Below are positions 16,031-23,647 of a stretch of DNA of 64,000 nt, one piece after another (the stretch's first letter is position 1; each line of letters starts with the position of its first letter). The position numbers and the translations under genes were made by a program. Origin of the DNA: Bifidobacterium reuteri DSM 23975 (GTDB lineage: Bacteria > Actinomycetota > Actinomycetes > Actinomycetales > Bifidobacteriaceae); contig NZ_JGZK01000002.1 in assembly GCF_000741695.1 (NCBI RefSeq), forward strand, positions 186,001 to 250,000. The letters are read 5' to 3'. Under the pieces are notes generated by a model. That model did no database searches, was not told where the DNA came from, and saw only the letters and a list, made by a program, of their open reading frames with translations.

Positions 16031-17047
16031 ATGACGAGACACGGCAGGAAGACCTCCCCTTTGAAGTCCCTGAGCATCAGCAAGCGTCAGTGGGCCAAGA
16101 TCGCCGCAGTGGTGGCCGCCGGAGGACTGATCACCGGAGCCGGATTCGTATCCCGCAGCTTCTACCAGTCGGACAACGCCAAGCCCGTCAATCAGGTCAC
16201 CGCGTTCTCCGCCACCGATTCCGCAGCCTCCCGCTCCGCCACCCGTGGAGCACTGAACGCCACGGACAAGAACACCACGTTCGTCACCGTGAAGATCAAC
16301 GGCGACTCGCGCGTGGTGCTTGGCGAGAAAGACGCAATGAAGACCGTCAAGGACGTGCTTGACGCCGGCAACATCACACTCGACCCGGACGATACGGTCA
16401 GCCCCTCGCTGAAGAGCAAGGTCACCGAGTCCACGGTCATCACCATCGAGCGCGCAGGCGCTGACGTGGAGACCACGGACACAGACATCCCGTTCAACGA
16501 GATCCGCAAGGAGACCGACAGCCTGCCCAAGGGCACCGAGAAGGTGGAGACCGAGGGACAGAACGGTGTGATGGAGACCACGTCGTTGGTCACGCGCAGC
16601 GGCGACAAGGTGGTCTCCTCCAACGTGTTCACGTCGTGGGTCAAGAAGGCCCCGGTGGACAAGGTGATTCTGGTGGGCACAGGCTCCACAACGTCTTCGT
16701 CCTCGTCATCGTCCGGCTCCTCCGCAAGCCTCGGCACCACCGTGCCGGTGGGCGAGATGCAGACCTGGGCGCACGACTACATGATCTCCAACGGCTACTC
16801 CGAGGACGACTTCACCGCCGCCAACTTCATCATCAACCATGAATCCGGCTGGAGCCCCACCGCTGCGAACCCGTCCGGCGCATACGGCCTGCCGCAGGCG
16901 CTGCCTGGCAGCAAGATGGCTTCCGCCGGCGCCGACTGGGCCACCAACTACCAGACGCAGTTCAAGTGGTTCCTCGGCTACTGCAACGATCGCTACGGCT
17001 CTGTGACCGCCGCCTACAACCACTGGCTGCAGTACAGGAGCTACTGA
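16031..17047 (+). CDS. RpfB-like cell-wall protein: DUF348, G5 and lysozyme-like domains
   Basis: 338 residues. A basic N-terminus (MTRHGRK) and one membrane segment or signal anchor (about 20-40) are followed by a DUF348 domain (about 83-140), a G5 domain (about 142-216), a Ser-rich linker and a C-terminal lysozyme-like domain (about 240-338) with FIINHESGW, NPSGAYGLPQALPGSKM and TAAYNHWLQ; the Glu in NHESG is the expected catalytic acid of lytic transglycosylases. The order matches resuscitation-promoting factor RpfB, so it probably cuts peptidoglycan at the cell surface. AAGGAG lies just before ATG 16031. The leader contains no riboswitch that I recognise. Confidence 0.88.
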   Translation: MTRHGRKTSPLKSLSISKRQWAKIAAVVAAGGLITGAGFVSRSFYQSDNAKPVNQVTAFSATDSAASRSATRGALNATDKNTTFVTVKINGDSRVVLGEKDAMKTVKDVLDAGNITLDPDDTVSPSLKSKVTESTVITIERAGADVETTDTDIPFNEIRKETDSLPKGTEKVETEGQNGVMETTSLVTRSGDKVVSSNVFTSWVKKAPVDKVILVGTGSTTSSSSSSSGSSASLGTTVPVGEMQTWAHDYMISNGYSEDDFTAANFIINHESGWSPTAANPSGAYGLPQALPGSKMASAGADWATNYQTQFKWFLGYCNDRYGSVTAAYNHWLQYRSY

Positions 17048-17073
17048 TTCTTTCGCTGCGACCAAGCGCTGCC

Positions 17074-17128
17074 AAGACCTCACTAGACGTACACTGAGCA
17101 CGTGTCAGTGTACGTCTAGTGAGGTCTT
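17074..17128. terminator. Perfect 24-bp inverted repeat with 7-nt loop after the RpfB-like gene
   Basis: 17074-17097 and 17105-17128 are perfectly complementary, loop GCACGTG. It starts 27 bp after the stop codon. It has no U-tract, so it may be an RNA-stabilising hairpin or a protein-bound palindrome rather than a true intrinsic terminator. Confidence 0.55.
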
Positions 17129-17164
17129 ACTAGTGTCCTGCGCTGTAAGTTCGTTGATTAATTC

Positions 17165-17276
17165 ACTACCCCTCAGTCCCGCTTCGCGGGCCAGCTCCCC
17201 TGACAAGGGGAGCCTGCAATCACGAACGCGCTTCGCGGGCCAGCTCGTCCTGCAATTGTGGACGCGCTTCGCGCGC
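17165..17276. repeat. Dispersed palindromic repeat block 6
   Basis: CTACCCCTCAGTCCCGC...GGGGAGCC module followed by two partial copies of the CTGCAATnnnGGACGCGCTTCGCG module. It lies in the 331-bp gap between the RpfB-like gene and the HTH gene. Confidence 0.78.
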
Positions 17277-17378
17277 GGCATACTGATAGTGAGACCTTAC
17301 GACAGGTCATCCCGACAAACTGTATAGTCAGACGTACGGCACGTGGGTGTCCCCATGCCGGTATTTCGGAGGCGAATC

Positions 17379-18026
17379 ATGACGTTCAACCGGTATATCG
17401 CGATTCGCGCCGTGGTCGAGACCATCGGCGCGCTGTCCTGCATGCTGATGGTGGTCATCGGACACAGTCTCATCGGAGTGATTGTCACAGCTGTGGTGGC
17501 ATTGGTCTGGGCCGGTGGCGAGATCTGGGTGGTGACCGTGCTTAACAAACGGTCACCTCGCCGCGATGAGCTCTCGGACCAGCATCAAGGGGTGGCAATG
17601 CAGTTCGCGCTGTTCGTGCTCATAACTGCTCTGGTGGTTCTGGGATTCGTATACACCATCTGGAATATGGTGATCACGTCAGGGTTCCTGCACATCATCA
17701 ACCCGATGATGCTGCCCGCGTTGGCCATGTGCGCCTTGGCGATATCCGACGTGCAGTATCTGTGGCTTGAGCATGACGGCTCGAATGGGACGATGATGAA
17801 GACTAGTCTCAAGATTCATCGTCTGGCACGAGGCATGAAGCAATCCGAGCTGGCCGACCTCATCAATGTGCGCCGGGAGACCATCGGACGTCTGGAACAG
17901 GGGCAGTATTGCCCATCGCTCAGGCTCGCCATGGATCTGGCGAAGGTGTTCGACACCACAGTGGAAGAGTTGTTCAGCTTTGACGACGAGGAAAACGACA
18001 CGCCCGAACAGGCGCAAGCTAGGTAA
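17379..18026 (+). CDS. Membrane-embedded XRE-type HTH regulator
   Basis: 215 residues from ATG 17379 (GGAGG seven bases before it). About four hydrophobic segments fill the first 140 residues (ETIGALSCMLMVVIGHSLIG; VIVTAVVALVWAGGEIWVV; FALFVLITALVVLGFVYTIW; LPALAMCALAISDVQYLWL), then a cytoplasmic Cro/CI-type HTH (KTSLKIHRLARGMKQSELAD to FDTTVEELFSF, about 147-205) and an acidic tail. Regulators of this build, with DNA-binding domain tethered to the membrane, probably sense envelope state. It is followed by a region with three phased operator-like sites and the surface-protein gene, which are its plausible targets. Specific target is inference. Confidence 0.85.
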   Translation: MTFNRYIAIRAVVETIGALSCMLMVVIGHSLIGVIVTAVVALVWAGGEIWVVTVLNKRSPRRDELSDQHQGVAMQFALFVLITALVVLGFVYTIWNMVITSGFLHIINPMMLPALAMCALAISDVQYLWLEHDGSNGTMMKTSLKIHRLARGMKQSELADLINVRRETIGRLEQGQYCPSLRLAMDLAKVFDTTVEELFSFDDEENDTPEQAQAR

Positions 18027-18117
18027 ATTCCCGGCAAACTACGGCACAGAAACGCACAAAACGTTGCAATTCCAACGATTTTCACGCTTTTTGACAAACC
18101 GACCAGTCAGCAGCCAT

Positions 18118-18175
18118 GTGACACAGACATCACGTCATGAGACACGGACATCACCTCGTGTGACGCAAGCATCAC
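18118..18175. promoter_or_regulatory. Three 16-bp operator-like sites phased at 21 bp
   Basis: GTGACACAGACATCAC (18118), GAGACACGGACATCAC (18139) and GTGACGCAAGCATCAC (18160) start exactly 21 bp apart, two DNA turns, so they face the same side of the helix. Two of the three have GTGA/TCAC arms around 8 bp. They lie between the HTH gene and the surface-protein gene, upstream of a candidate promoter. Confidence 0.6.
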
Positions 18176-18202
18176 ACGGCACGTATCAGACGAGGACGGT
18201 TC

Positions 18203-18233
18203 TTGTCACGAACGTCGTTCAGGCGAGTATTGT
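18203..18233 (+). promoter_or_regulatory. Candidate promoter of the surface-protein gene
   Basis: TTGTCA (18203-18208) and TATTGT (18228-18233) with a long 19-bp spacer that contains the palindrome GAACG-T-CGTTC. Its place 28 bp after the phased sites supports it; the spacing is not ideal. Confidence 0.35.
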
Positions 18234-18246
18234 GTAAGCCGTGCAA

Positions 18247-18311
18247 GGAAATCGGGGGTTTGCGATTTCCGAGCAGGTTACTTAGGGGGTTGGGAAACCC
18301 CGTTAAGGAGG
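18247..18311 (+). promoter_or_regulatory. Structured 5' leader of the surface-protein mRNA
   Basis: Hairpin GGAAATCG/CGATTTCC (18247-18270), then hairpin GGGGTT/AACCCC (18286-18301), then a strong ribosome-binding site AAGGAGG (18305-18311). The layout suggests a stable, highly translated message. Confidence 0.5.
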
Positions 18312-18318
18312 AAATATT

Positions 18319-18801
18319 ATGATGAAGAAGTTTATGGCTCTGCTGGCCACTGTCGCCGCTGTGCTGGGCTTTGGTTTCGCTGCCAACACCGCTATGGCTG
18401 AGGATTACGGCGCCACCGGTTCCGTGACCGGCACCGTCGCCACTGTGACCTTCACCGGTCTCACTAAGGGCGCTAAGTACTCTGTTAAGGCTGACGATCA
18501 GGTCGTGTCCAATGTTGAGTTGGCTGCCGAGAAGACATTCCTTGAGTTCACGGCTACGTCCACCTCTCAGACCGTCAAGATCACCCTCAAGGCCGGCACC
18601 AAGACCGACGTCAAGCTCGTTGACGCTAATGGCAAAGTGGTGGCTTCCTACACTGTGACCGCTCCGGCCACTGGTGAAGGCGCTGCTCCGACCGTTGCTG
18701 ACACCGGTGCTTCCGTCGCTCCGTACGCCGTGGCCGTTGTGCTGCTGGCTGCCGCCGGTGTGGCTCTGTTCGCTGTCCGCAAGACCAGCGCTCGTCGCTG
18801 A
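18319..18801 (+). CDS. Small secreted surface protein with sortase-type C-terminal signal
   Basis: 160 residues. A signal peptide (MMKKFMALLATVAAVLGFGF, cleavage probably after NTAMA) precedes about 95 residues of Thr/Val/Lys-rich beta-type sequence, then a Pro/Ala/Gly spacer, VADTGAS, a 20-residue hydrophobic stretch and a basic RKTSARR end. That ending has the layout of a sortase substrate, with VADTG in the place of LPxTG. Strong Shine-Dalgarno, structured leader, own terminator and biased codons suggest high expression. No homolog with known function is recognised. A tail-anchored protein is the alternative. Confidence 0.75.
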   Translation: MMKKFMALLATVAAVLGFGFAANTAMAEDYGATGSVTGTVATVTFTGLTKGAKYSVKADDQVVSNVELAAEKTFLEFTATSTSQTVKITLKAGTKTDVKLVDANGKVVASYTVTAPATGEGAAPTVADTGASVAPYAVAVVLLAAAGVALFAVRKTSARR

Positions 18802-18831
18802 ATTCAGCTCCAATAGCTGATTAGCTACTCA

Positions 18832-18860
18832 AGACCCTGAGGCTTCCTCAGGGTCTTTTC
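18832..18860 (+). terminator. Rho-independent terminator of the surface-protein gene
   Basis: AGACCCTGAGG / CCTCAGGGTCT with a CTT loop, 11 bp perfect, followed by TTTC. Confidence 0.85.
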
Positions 18861-18926
18861 TATGCCGTATTCCTCCTTGAACACAATACAAATCCACCCA
18901 TAATCGAATACCAATCGAGGCGAACC

Positions 18927-19466
18927 ATGAACGTTCTCTTTGTGTGCACTGGCAATGTCTGCCGCTCTCCCATGGGCGAGTATCTGCTCCCCCGCTATTT
19001 CAATGATCCCTCCATTACGACGGACAGCGCAGGAACCCGTGGGTTGTTCGATCATCCCATCGACCCGTCAAGCGCCAAGATCCTTTCCGAACTGGGTATT
19101 GATACCACGGATTTCCGCTCAAAGCGCGTCACACCGCAACTGGACACGGCCGCTGACCTGATTCTCTGCTTTGAGATCGAGCAGCGCCAGGATATCGCCA
19201 CTATCGCGCCTCTGGCAAGCCGGAAGACGTTCCTGCTGCCGGACTTCGCGAATATGTGCGTCTACTGCGCTAAGGAGGGCTATATCGAAGGCTCGACGCG
19301 GCAGGAGAAGCTCGAATCAGTGATTGACAACGCGTCGCTGATTCGACCTATGCTGCCCGCACCCATGGTCATCCCCGACCCTCATCGTCGTGAATTTGCG
19401 GCCTTCCAGAAGGCCTACGAGCAGATCTGCCAAGCCCTCCGCATCATCACTGATGCGACTGCCTGA
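18927..19466 (+). CDS. Low-molecular-weight protein tyrosine phosphatase (EPS-type)
   Basis: 179 residues. VLFVCTGNVCRSPMGE at the N-terminus is the CX5R phosphate loop of the LMW-PTP family (Cys about 7, Arg about 13), and the catalytic Asp is expected in VIPDPHRR. Such enzymes (Wzb type) dephosphorylate the Wzc-type tyrosine kinase that controls polysaccharide chain length. The kinase-like gene lies convergent just downstream, which supports this role. It marks the left border of the EPS locus. Confidence 0.92.
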   Translation: MNVLFVCTGNVCRSPMGEYLLPRYFNDPSITTDSAGTRGLFDHPIDPSSAKILSELGIDTTDFRSKRVTPQLDTAADLILCFEIEQRQDIATIAPLASRKTFLLPDFANMCVYCAKEGYIEGSTRQEKLESVIDNASLIRPMLPAPMVIPDPHRREFAAFQKAYEQICQALRIITDATA

Positions 19467-19477
19467 CCGCAAACGTG

Positions 19478-19522
19478 GCCCCTCAGTCGACTTCGTAGTC
19501 AGCTCCCCTGACAAGGTGAGCC
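19478..19522. repeat. Dispersed palindromic repeat block 7 (partial module)
   Basis: GGCCCCTCAGTCGACTTCG...CCCCTGACAAGGTGAGCC, a degenerate single module between the convergent phosphatase and kinase genes. Confidence 0.65.
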
Positions 19523-19533
19523 AAGCAAGTAAT

Positions 19534-19572
19534 AAAAGGCTCTCACTGAGCAGTGCTCAGCGAGAGCCTTTT
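19534..19572. terminator. Bidirectional terminator between phosphatase and Wzc-like genes
   Basis: AAAAGGCTCTC..CTGAGCA / TGCTCAG..GAGAGCCTTTTT: long stem with one internal mismatch and A/T runs on both sides, serving the two convergent genes. Confidence 0.85.
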
Positions 19573-19591
19573 TACAACACCAACCAACCTA

Positions 19592-21130
19592 TCAGCGCTT
19601 GACGGCTGCGCGCCGCGCAGTGCTGCGCTGCTTCGGGCGCTGGCCGCCAGCCTTACCCTTCTTGCCGTCGGTGCTGGCGTCGTCATCGTAATAGTAGTAG
19701 TTGCCCTTATATGCGACCTTCTTGGAATCCTTCGCATAGTTGAAGATGAAGCCGCTGACCGAAAGGTTCAAGTTGTCGAGCTGTGCTGCGATCTCACGCA
19801 AATCACGCTTGTCGGTCACGTCACGGCCGGAGACGATAACGATGCCGTTGCCCATGGCGCCGAACACGAAGGCGTCGTTGGCCACCACCAGCGGCGAGGT
19901 ATCGACCAGCACGTAATCGTATTGGGTGAGCGCCTGCTTGATGAGCTCCTTCATGATCGCGGAGTTGAGCAGGGCGGATGCGTTCGGCGGCTTCGGGCCG
20001 GCGGGCATGATGTGCAGGTTCGGCTTCCAGTACCGCTGCACCACGTCCTTGACGGCCGCCTGGCCGGACAGCACGTGGGTGAGGCCTGCGTTGCCTTCCA
20101 GTCCCAGTCGATCGGCCACGGACGGGTGACGAAGGTCGGCATCGATAAGCAGCACCTTGGCACCGTTTTCAGCCAACGCGACGGCGAGGTTCACCGAGCT
20201 GGTGGTCTTGCCTTCGCTCGGGCTGGTGGACGAGAGGACGATGAGACGGGCGTTCATGCCCTCGACCGGAGCGGTGAACGAGAGGTTCGTGCGGATACGA
20301 CGGTATTCCTCGGCGATCGGACTGCTGGGCTTCGAGATGATGACCGGGACATCGCCCTTGAGCAGATCGTCTTCGGGGATACGGCCCATGATCGGGGCGT
20401 CGATGTATTCCTGCAGCTCAAAGGCCTCCTCGATGCGCGTGGAGAAGAGGTCCTTGACCAGCGCCACGATGATGCCGAGAATCAGACCACCAAGAACGCC
20501 AATGGCCATGTTCATCGGAATCTTCGGGCTGCTGGGGCCAGCCGGCACCTGCGCCTGCTGCACCACGGAAAGCGTGACCGGAGACTTGCTATCAGAGGAA
20601 TACAGGGAGTCCTCCACCACGGTCTTCATAGACTTGGCCACGGCGTTGGCGATTGCAGCCGCCTGCTTCGGATCCTTGTCTTCGACCTGGATGTTCACGA
20701 ACGCCGTATCCGTAGGGTTGGTGACCGTGAGTTCACCGGCAAGTGAGCTGACCGACGTGTCCAGGCCAAGCTGGTCGATGACCGGCTGCAGCACGGATTC
20801 GGTGGTGGCCAGCGTCGGGTAGGACTTGATCTGGTTGGCGATGTAGGTACCGGCACTGTTGATGCTGCCATAATTGTTGTCCTGCGTGGCGTCAGCCGTC
20901 GACGTGTTGAACGTGGCGAACATCTGCGCAGTGGACGTGTACTTCGGCGGCGTGAGCAATGTATACGCGCACACAGCGGCGAACACGACCACGAACGTCA
21001 CGATGACCGAAATGACATGCTTGCGGATGATTCGCATCAGGTCCATGATGGTGATGCCGCTTTCGGCCTGTGCTACGGCAGTGTCTGCAGCATTCTGATT
21101 CTGCTGTTGTTCGTTATTTGCGGAAACCAA
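19592..21130 (-). CDS. Wzc-like chain-length determinant with tyrosine-kinase domain
   Basis: About 512 residues. The N-terminal Wzz-type part has two membrane segments (VISVIVTFVVVFAAVCAYTL and IGVLGGLILGIIVALVK) around an external domain. The C-terminal BY-kinase part has Walker A (SPSEGKTTS), the A' motif VLLIDADLRHPS and VDTSPLV. A tyrosine cluster (YKGNYYYYDDD) near the C-terminus is the expected autophosphorylation site. It controls EPS polymer length with the phosphatase next door. Start: TTG 21130 is preferred because GGAGAGGGAGAAG lies just before it; an earlier TTG at 21190 has no such site. The single-chain fusion of Wzz and kinase parts is typical of actinobacteria and proteobacteria. 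Confidence 0.9.
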   Translation of the reverse strand: MVSANNEQQQNQNAADTAVAQAESGITIMDLMRIIRKHVISVIVTFVVVFAAVCAYTLLTPPKYTSTAQMFATFNTSTADATQDNNYGSINSAGTYIANQIKSYPTLATTESVLQPVIDQLGLDTSVSSLAGELTVTNPTDTAFVNIQVEDKDPKQAAAIANAVAKSMKTVVEDSLYSSDSKSPVTLSVVQQAQVPAGPSSPKIPMNMAIGVLGGLILGIIVALVKDLFSTRIEEAFELQEYIDAPIMGRIPEDDLLKGDVPVIISKPSSPIAEEYRRIRTNLSFTAPVEGMNARLIVLSSTSPSEGKTTSSVNLAVALAENGAKVLLIDADLRHPSVADRLGLEGNAGLTHVLSGQAAVKDVVQRYWKPNLHIMPAGPKPPNASALLNSAIMKELIKQALTQYDYVLVDTSPLVVANDAFVFGAMGNGIVIVSGRDVTDKRDLREIAAQLDNLNLSVSGFIFNYAKDSKKVAYKGNYYYYDDDASTDGKKGKAGGQRPKQRSTARRAAVKR

Positions 21131-21332
21131 CCGCTTCTCCCTCTCCACATCCAGACTGCTTGAACTGCCCGGATAGCCCGATATGTGCAATCAGCATGTA
21201 TCCTACCAGCCCACATGTACCCTTGCCCTTGAGGAAACGTAGCTGTAAGACAGCCGTCACCATATCGCCACCGTTCTCGCACATTGGGTTGCTAAAGTAC
21301 TCGAGGCAATCAAAGAAGGGGACATACAGAAT

Positions 21333-22832
21333 ATGAGCGATTCCAGCATGCCGACATCGGCCGGACCATCTCAGATGCGGGATGCAGGCGGCACCGCTGT
21401 ACCCTCGCAAAGCAACCTCGCACCCCACGGCCAACGTATCGAGGATCCCGCACCCACGACACCCTTTGCATCACTGCGCACACTCACTCCCCCGATGCCA
21501 TTGCCCCGATGCTTCACACCGCGTGATCGCTCCGATTACCTGTTCTTCGCGGCTCTGCTCGCACTGCCGATGGACGGCACCGTGCTGGGCTTCTTCCAGC
21601 CGTTCTGGACGCCGTTGAGCCCGTGGCTGCTGGTGCTGTATTGCTTGACGAATCATCGACTGCTGCGCCAAACAATGCATCGTTATGCACCGTTCGTGAT
21701 GCTGCCTGTGGTGCTCGTGGTGCTGTCGATGCCGGGTTGGGCGGTATTCGGGCTGCATAATAATGCGGTGGTGATGTCGCTCACCGGAGTGATTGCCGTG
21801 CCGGCCACGTTATGCGCGCTGGATATCGCCTATGTGCATAAGCGGCTCAGCTGGCAGGAGTCGGTGCGCGCCATTATCGCCATATATTGGTTCGCTTTTG
21901 CCATCGGAATTGTGCAATGGCTATCGATTACATTGCGCTTGGGCAGTGTGCAGGGGTACTTCAGTCATCTGATGTACCGTTCGTATATCATTGCGGGATC
22001 TGCATGGGGCATGAGCGGTGCCCGACCGCAGTTTTTGTTTGCCGAACCGAGTTATATCGGCATGCACCTGTTCGGTATTCTGTTGCCGCTGTTCTGGTTC
22101 ATGCGCATTCGCGACCGCATTTTCGCCTCACGATTGCGGCATCTGATCATCGTATTTGCCGTGGGCAGCGTGCTGATGGGTTCGGGCACCCGTATTGTAT
22201 TGGATTCGTTGGTGGCACTCATCGCTGTGATTGTGATGGAAACGCATTGGCGCAATACCGATGAACGCCGCAAGGGAATTCTCCGGCTTATTGGCACTTT
22301 GGCCCTGGCTGTGGTGTGTGTTATGGCCAATTCGAGACTTGATTCCATCTTGCATAACGGCATGGAGGGCGATGGCTCGTTCTTCGCCCGCATCTGGCAA
22401 TCGTTGGCACCGCTGTGTGGCCTGGTCAGACATCCTTGGGCGTTGCTGACCGGCTACGGAGCCGGAAATATCGCCGAGGCCACGCATAATGGAGCCGATT
22501 GGTCGGCGGCGATATTGCGGTTCATGCACACCGACCCCACAGGAGCATTGTCGTGGTATCGGTCGATCAATGCGGACACCGTGTGGACGATGAGCGCATA
22601 TACGAATTTCCTGACGGAATTCGGATTGATTGGGTTCGCGCTGTTTCTCACGATTTCCTTTGGCTTCATACACCGATATCACCGATGGAATAAACTGACG
22701 ATTGTCTGGCTGCTATTGGTGATGTATCTGTATGTGCAATTCGAGGGATACGCCTTCGCCGCTATTCCCTTGATGATATGGGCATTGACAAGGCTGGATG
22801 AATTCATTCATGTGGATGATGCAATAGAATAA
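21333..22832 (+). CDS. Wzy-type polysaccharide polymerase-like membrane protein (paralog 1)
   Basis: 499 residues with about ten or more hydrophobic segments and a large polar loop near the C-terminal half (VRHPWALLTGYGAGNIAEATHNG). This is the build of O-antigen polymerase/ligase family proteins. A Pro/Ser-rich cytoplasmic N-terminus of about 60 residues precedes the first segment. It is clearly a paralog of the frameshifted protein at 30.3-31.8 kb (shared LPxDGTVLGFxQPFWTPx[21 protein letters not shown]). It is divergent from the Wzc-like gene and stands alone on the plus strand. ATG 21333 is preceded by GAAGGGGA. The exact substrate cannot be told. Confidence 0.82.
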   Translation: MSDSSMPTSAGPSQMRDAGGTAVPSQSNLAPHGQRIEDPAPTTPFASLRTLTPPMPLPRCFTPRDRSDYLFFAALLALPMDGTVLGFFQPFWTPLSPWLLVLYCLTNHRLLRQTMHRYAPFVMLPVVLVVLSMPGWAVFGLHNNAVVMSLTGVIAVPATLCALDIAYVHKRLSWQESVRAIIAIYWFAFAIGIVQWLSITLRLGSVQGYFSHLMYRSYIIAGSAWGMSGARPQFLFAEPSYIGMHLFGILLPLFWFMRIRDRIFASRLRHLIIVFAVGSVLMGSGTRIVLDSLVALIAVIVMETHWRNTDERRKGILRLIGTLALAVVCVMANSRLDSILHNGMEGDGSFFARIWQSLAPLCGLVRHPWALLTGYGAGNIAEATHNGADWSAAILRFMHTDPTGALSWYRSINADTVWTMSAYTNFLTEFGLIGFALFLTISFGFIHRYHRWNKLTIVWLLLVMYLYVQFEGYAFAAIPLMIWALTRLDEFIHVDDAIE

Positions 22833-22957
22833 TATCTGAATGACGCCTTGTAATCATTGAAGCCCATTTGCTATTTCAGTTTTTTATTTGATTACAATTA
22901 TCGTGTAACCTAATTCCTCAATTTATCTGCAATAGGTAACTATAAAGGAGAACAATC

Positions 22958-23401
22958 ATGGCTTCCTTGCTTCAGGGCTTTGAAGAGGTCCAGCTGGTCA
23001 AGCCGGCCGGCAAGACCGTGCTGACCGTAACCGACGGCGCCATCCGTTTCAACAAGGCCACCGCCGAAGTGCTGGGGTACCCGGCATACGCCAAGGTGCT
23101 CATCAACGAGAAGACCAAGCAGATCGCCGTGACCCCCGCCACCGCCAAGGCGGACAACGCGGTGAAGTTCAGCAAACCCGAAGGCAAGCAGACCCTGTCC
23201 GTGAGCCTTAAGGAGGCCACGTTGGTGGACGCCGTCAAGGCGTTCTTCACCCTGCCCGAAGCCCCGGAGGACGAAGTGGCCTACGCTTCCGTGAACGGCG
23301 CCGCCTACCCGGAGAGCAAGACCGTGATCTTCGACGCCACCACCGCCACCTCCGGCACCATGAAGCGCCGCGGCCGCAAGAAGGCCACCCCAGAAGCCTG
23401 A
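22958..23401 (+). CDS. Conserved-looking protein of unknown function
   Basis: 147 residues, no membrane segment or signal peptide. The N-terminal part (QLVKPAGKTVLTVTDGAIRFNKATAEVLGY...VLINEKTKQIAVTPA) looks like a small beta-barrel, the middle is mixed, and the C-terminus is strongly basic (MKRRGRKKATPEA), reminiscent of an AT-hook. AAAGGAG precedes the ATG, codon use is strongly biased and a 19-bp terminator follows, so it is probably well expressed as a single gene. I do not recognise the family; DNA or RNA binding is only a guess. Confidence 0.7.
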   Translation: MASLLQGFEEVQLVKPAGKTVLTVTDGAIRFNKATAEVLGYPAYAKVLINEKTKQIAVTPATAKADNAVKFSKPEGKQTLSVSLKEATLVDAVKAFFTLPEAPEDEVAYASVNGAAYPESKTVIFDATTATSGTMKRRGRKKATPEA

Positions 23402-23427
23402 ATTTCTCGAGGGCTACTGCATTTCAG

Positions 23428-23476
23428 GCGATGTGGGGACTGCATCATCAGGATGCAGTCCCCACATCGCCTTATT
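23428..23476 (+). terminator. Strong hairpin terminator
   Basis: Perfect 19-bp stem (23428-23446 with 23452-23470), 5-nt loop, followed by CTTATT. It ends the 147-residue gene and isolates the AlbA_2 gene that follows. Confidence 0.75.
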
Positions 23477-23513
23477 CACATAACATCGCAACAGACTCAA
23501 CAGAACGGTATCA

Positions 23514-23541
23514 TTGATACACTTTCAGCGCTTTCTATATT
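23514..23541 (+). promoter_or_regulatory. Promoter of the first AlbA_2 gene
   Basis: TTGATA (23514-23519), 16-bp spacer, TATATT (23536-23541). Transcription would start just before the iteron array. Confidence 0.5.
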
Positions 23542-23563
23542 GCGAAGAGACTGTGCTTATCTC

Positions 23564-23637
23564 TTATCTCAGTCATGTGGCTGAGATAATGACTGAGATA
23601 ATGACTGAGATAATGACTGAGATAATGACTGAGATGG
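23564..23637. repeat. 12-bp iterons with one inverted copy before the AlbA_2 gene
   Basis: CTGAGATAATGA occurs four times head to tail (23581-23628) plus a fifth partial copy (CTGAGATGGGTGA), and TTATCTCAGTCAT (23564-23576) is a perfect inverted copy. The array lies between the promoter and the start codon and runs into the ribosome-binding site, an arrangement suited to autorepression by the protein encoded downstream. Confidence 0.85.
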
Positions 23638-23647
23638 GTGATCAGCG

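Noticed and set aside
23564..23637. Iterons as a CRISPR array or plasmid origin
   Set aside because: Units are contiguous without spacers, and no replication or cas gene is near; operator function fits better.
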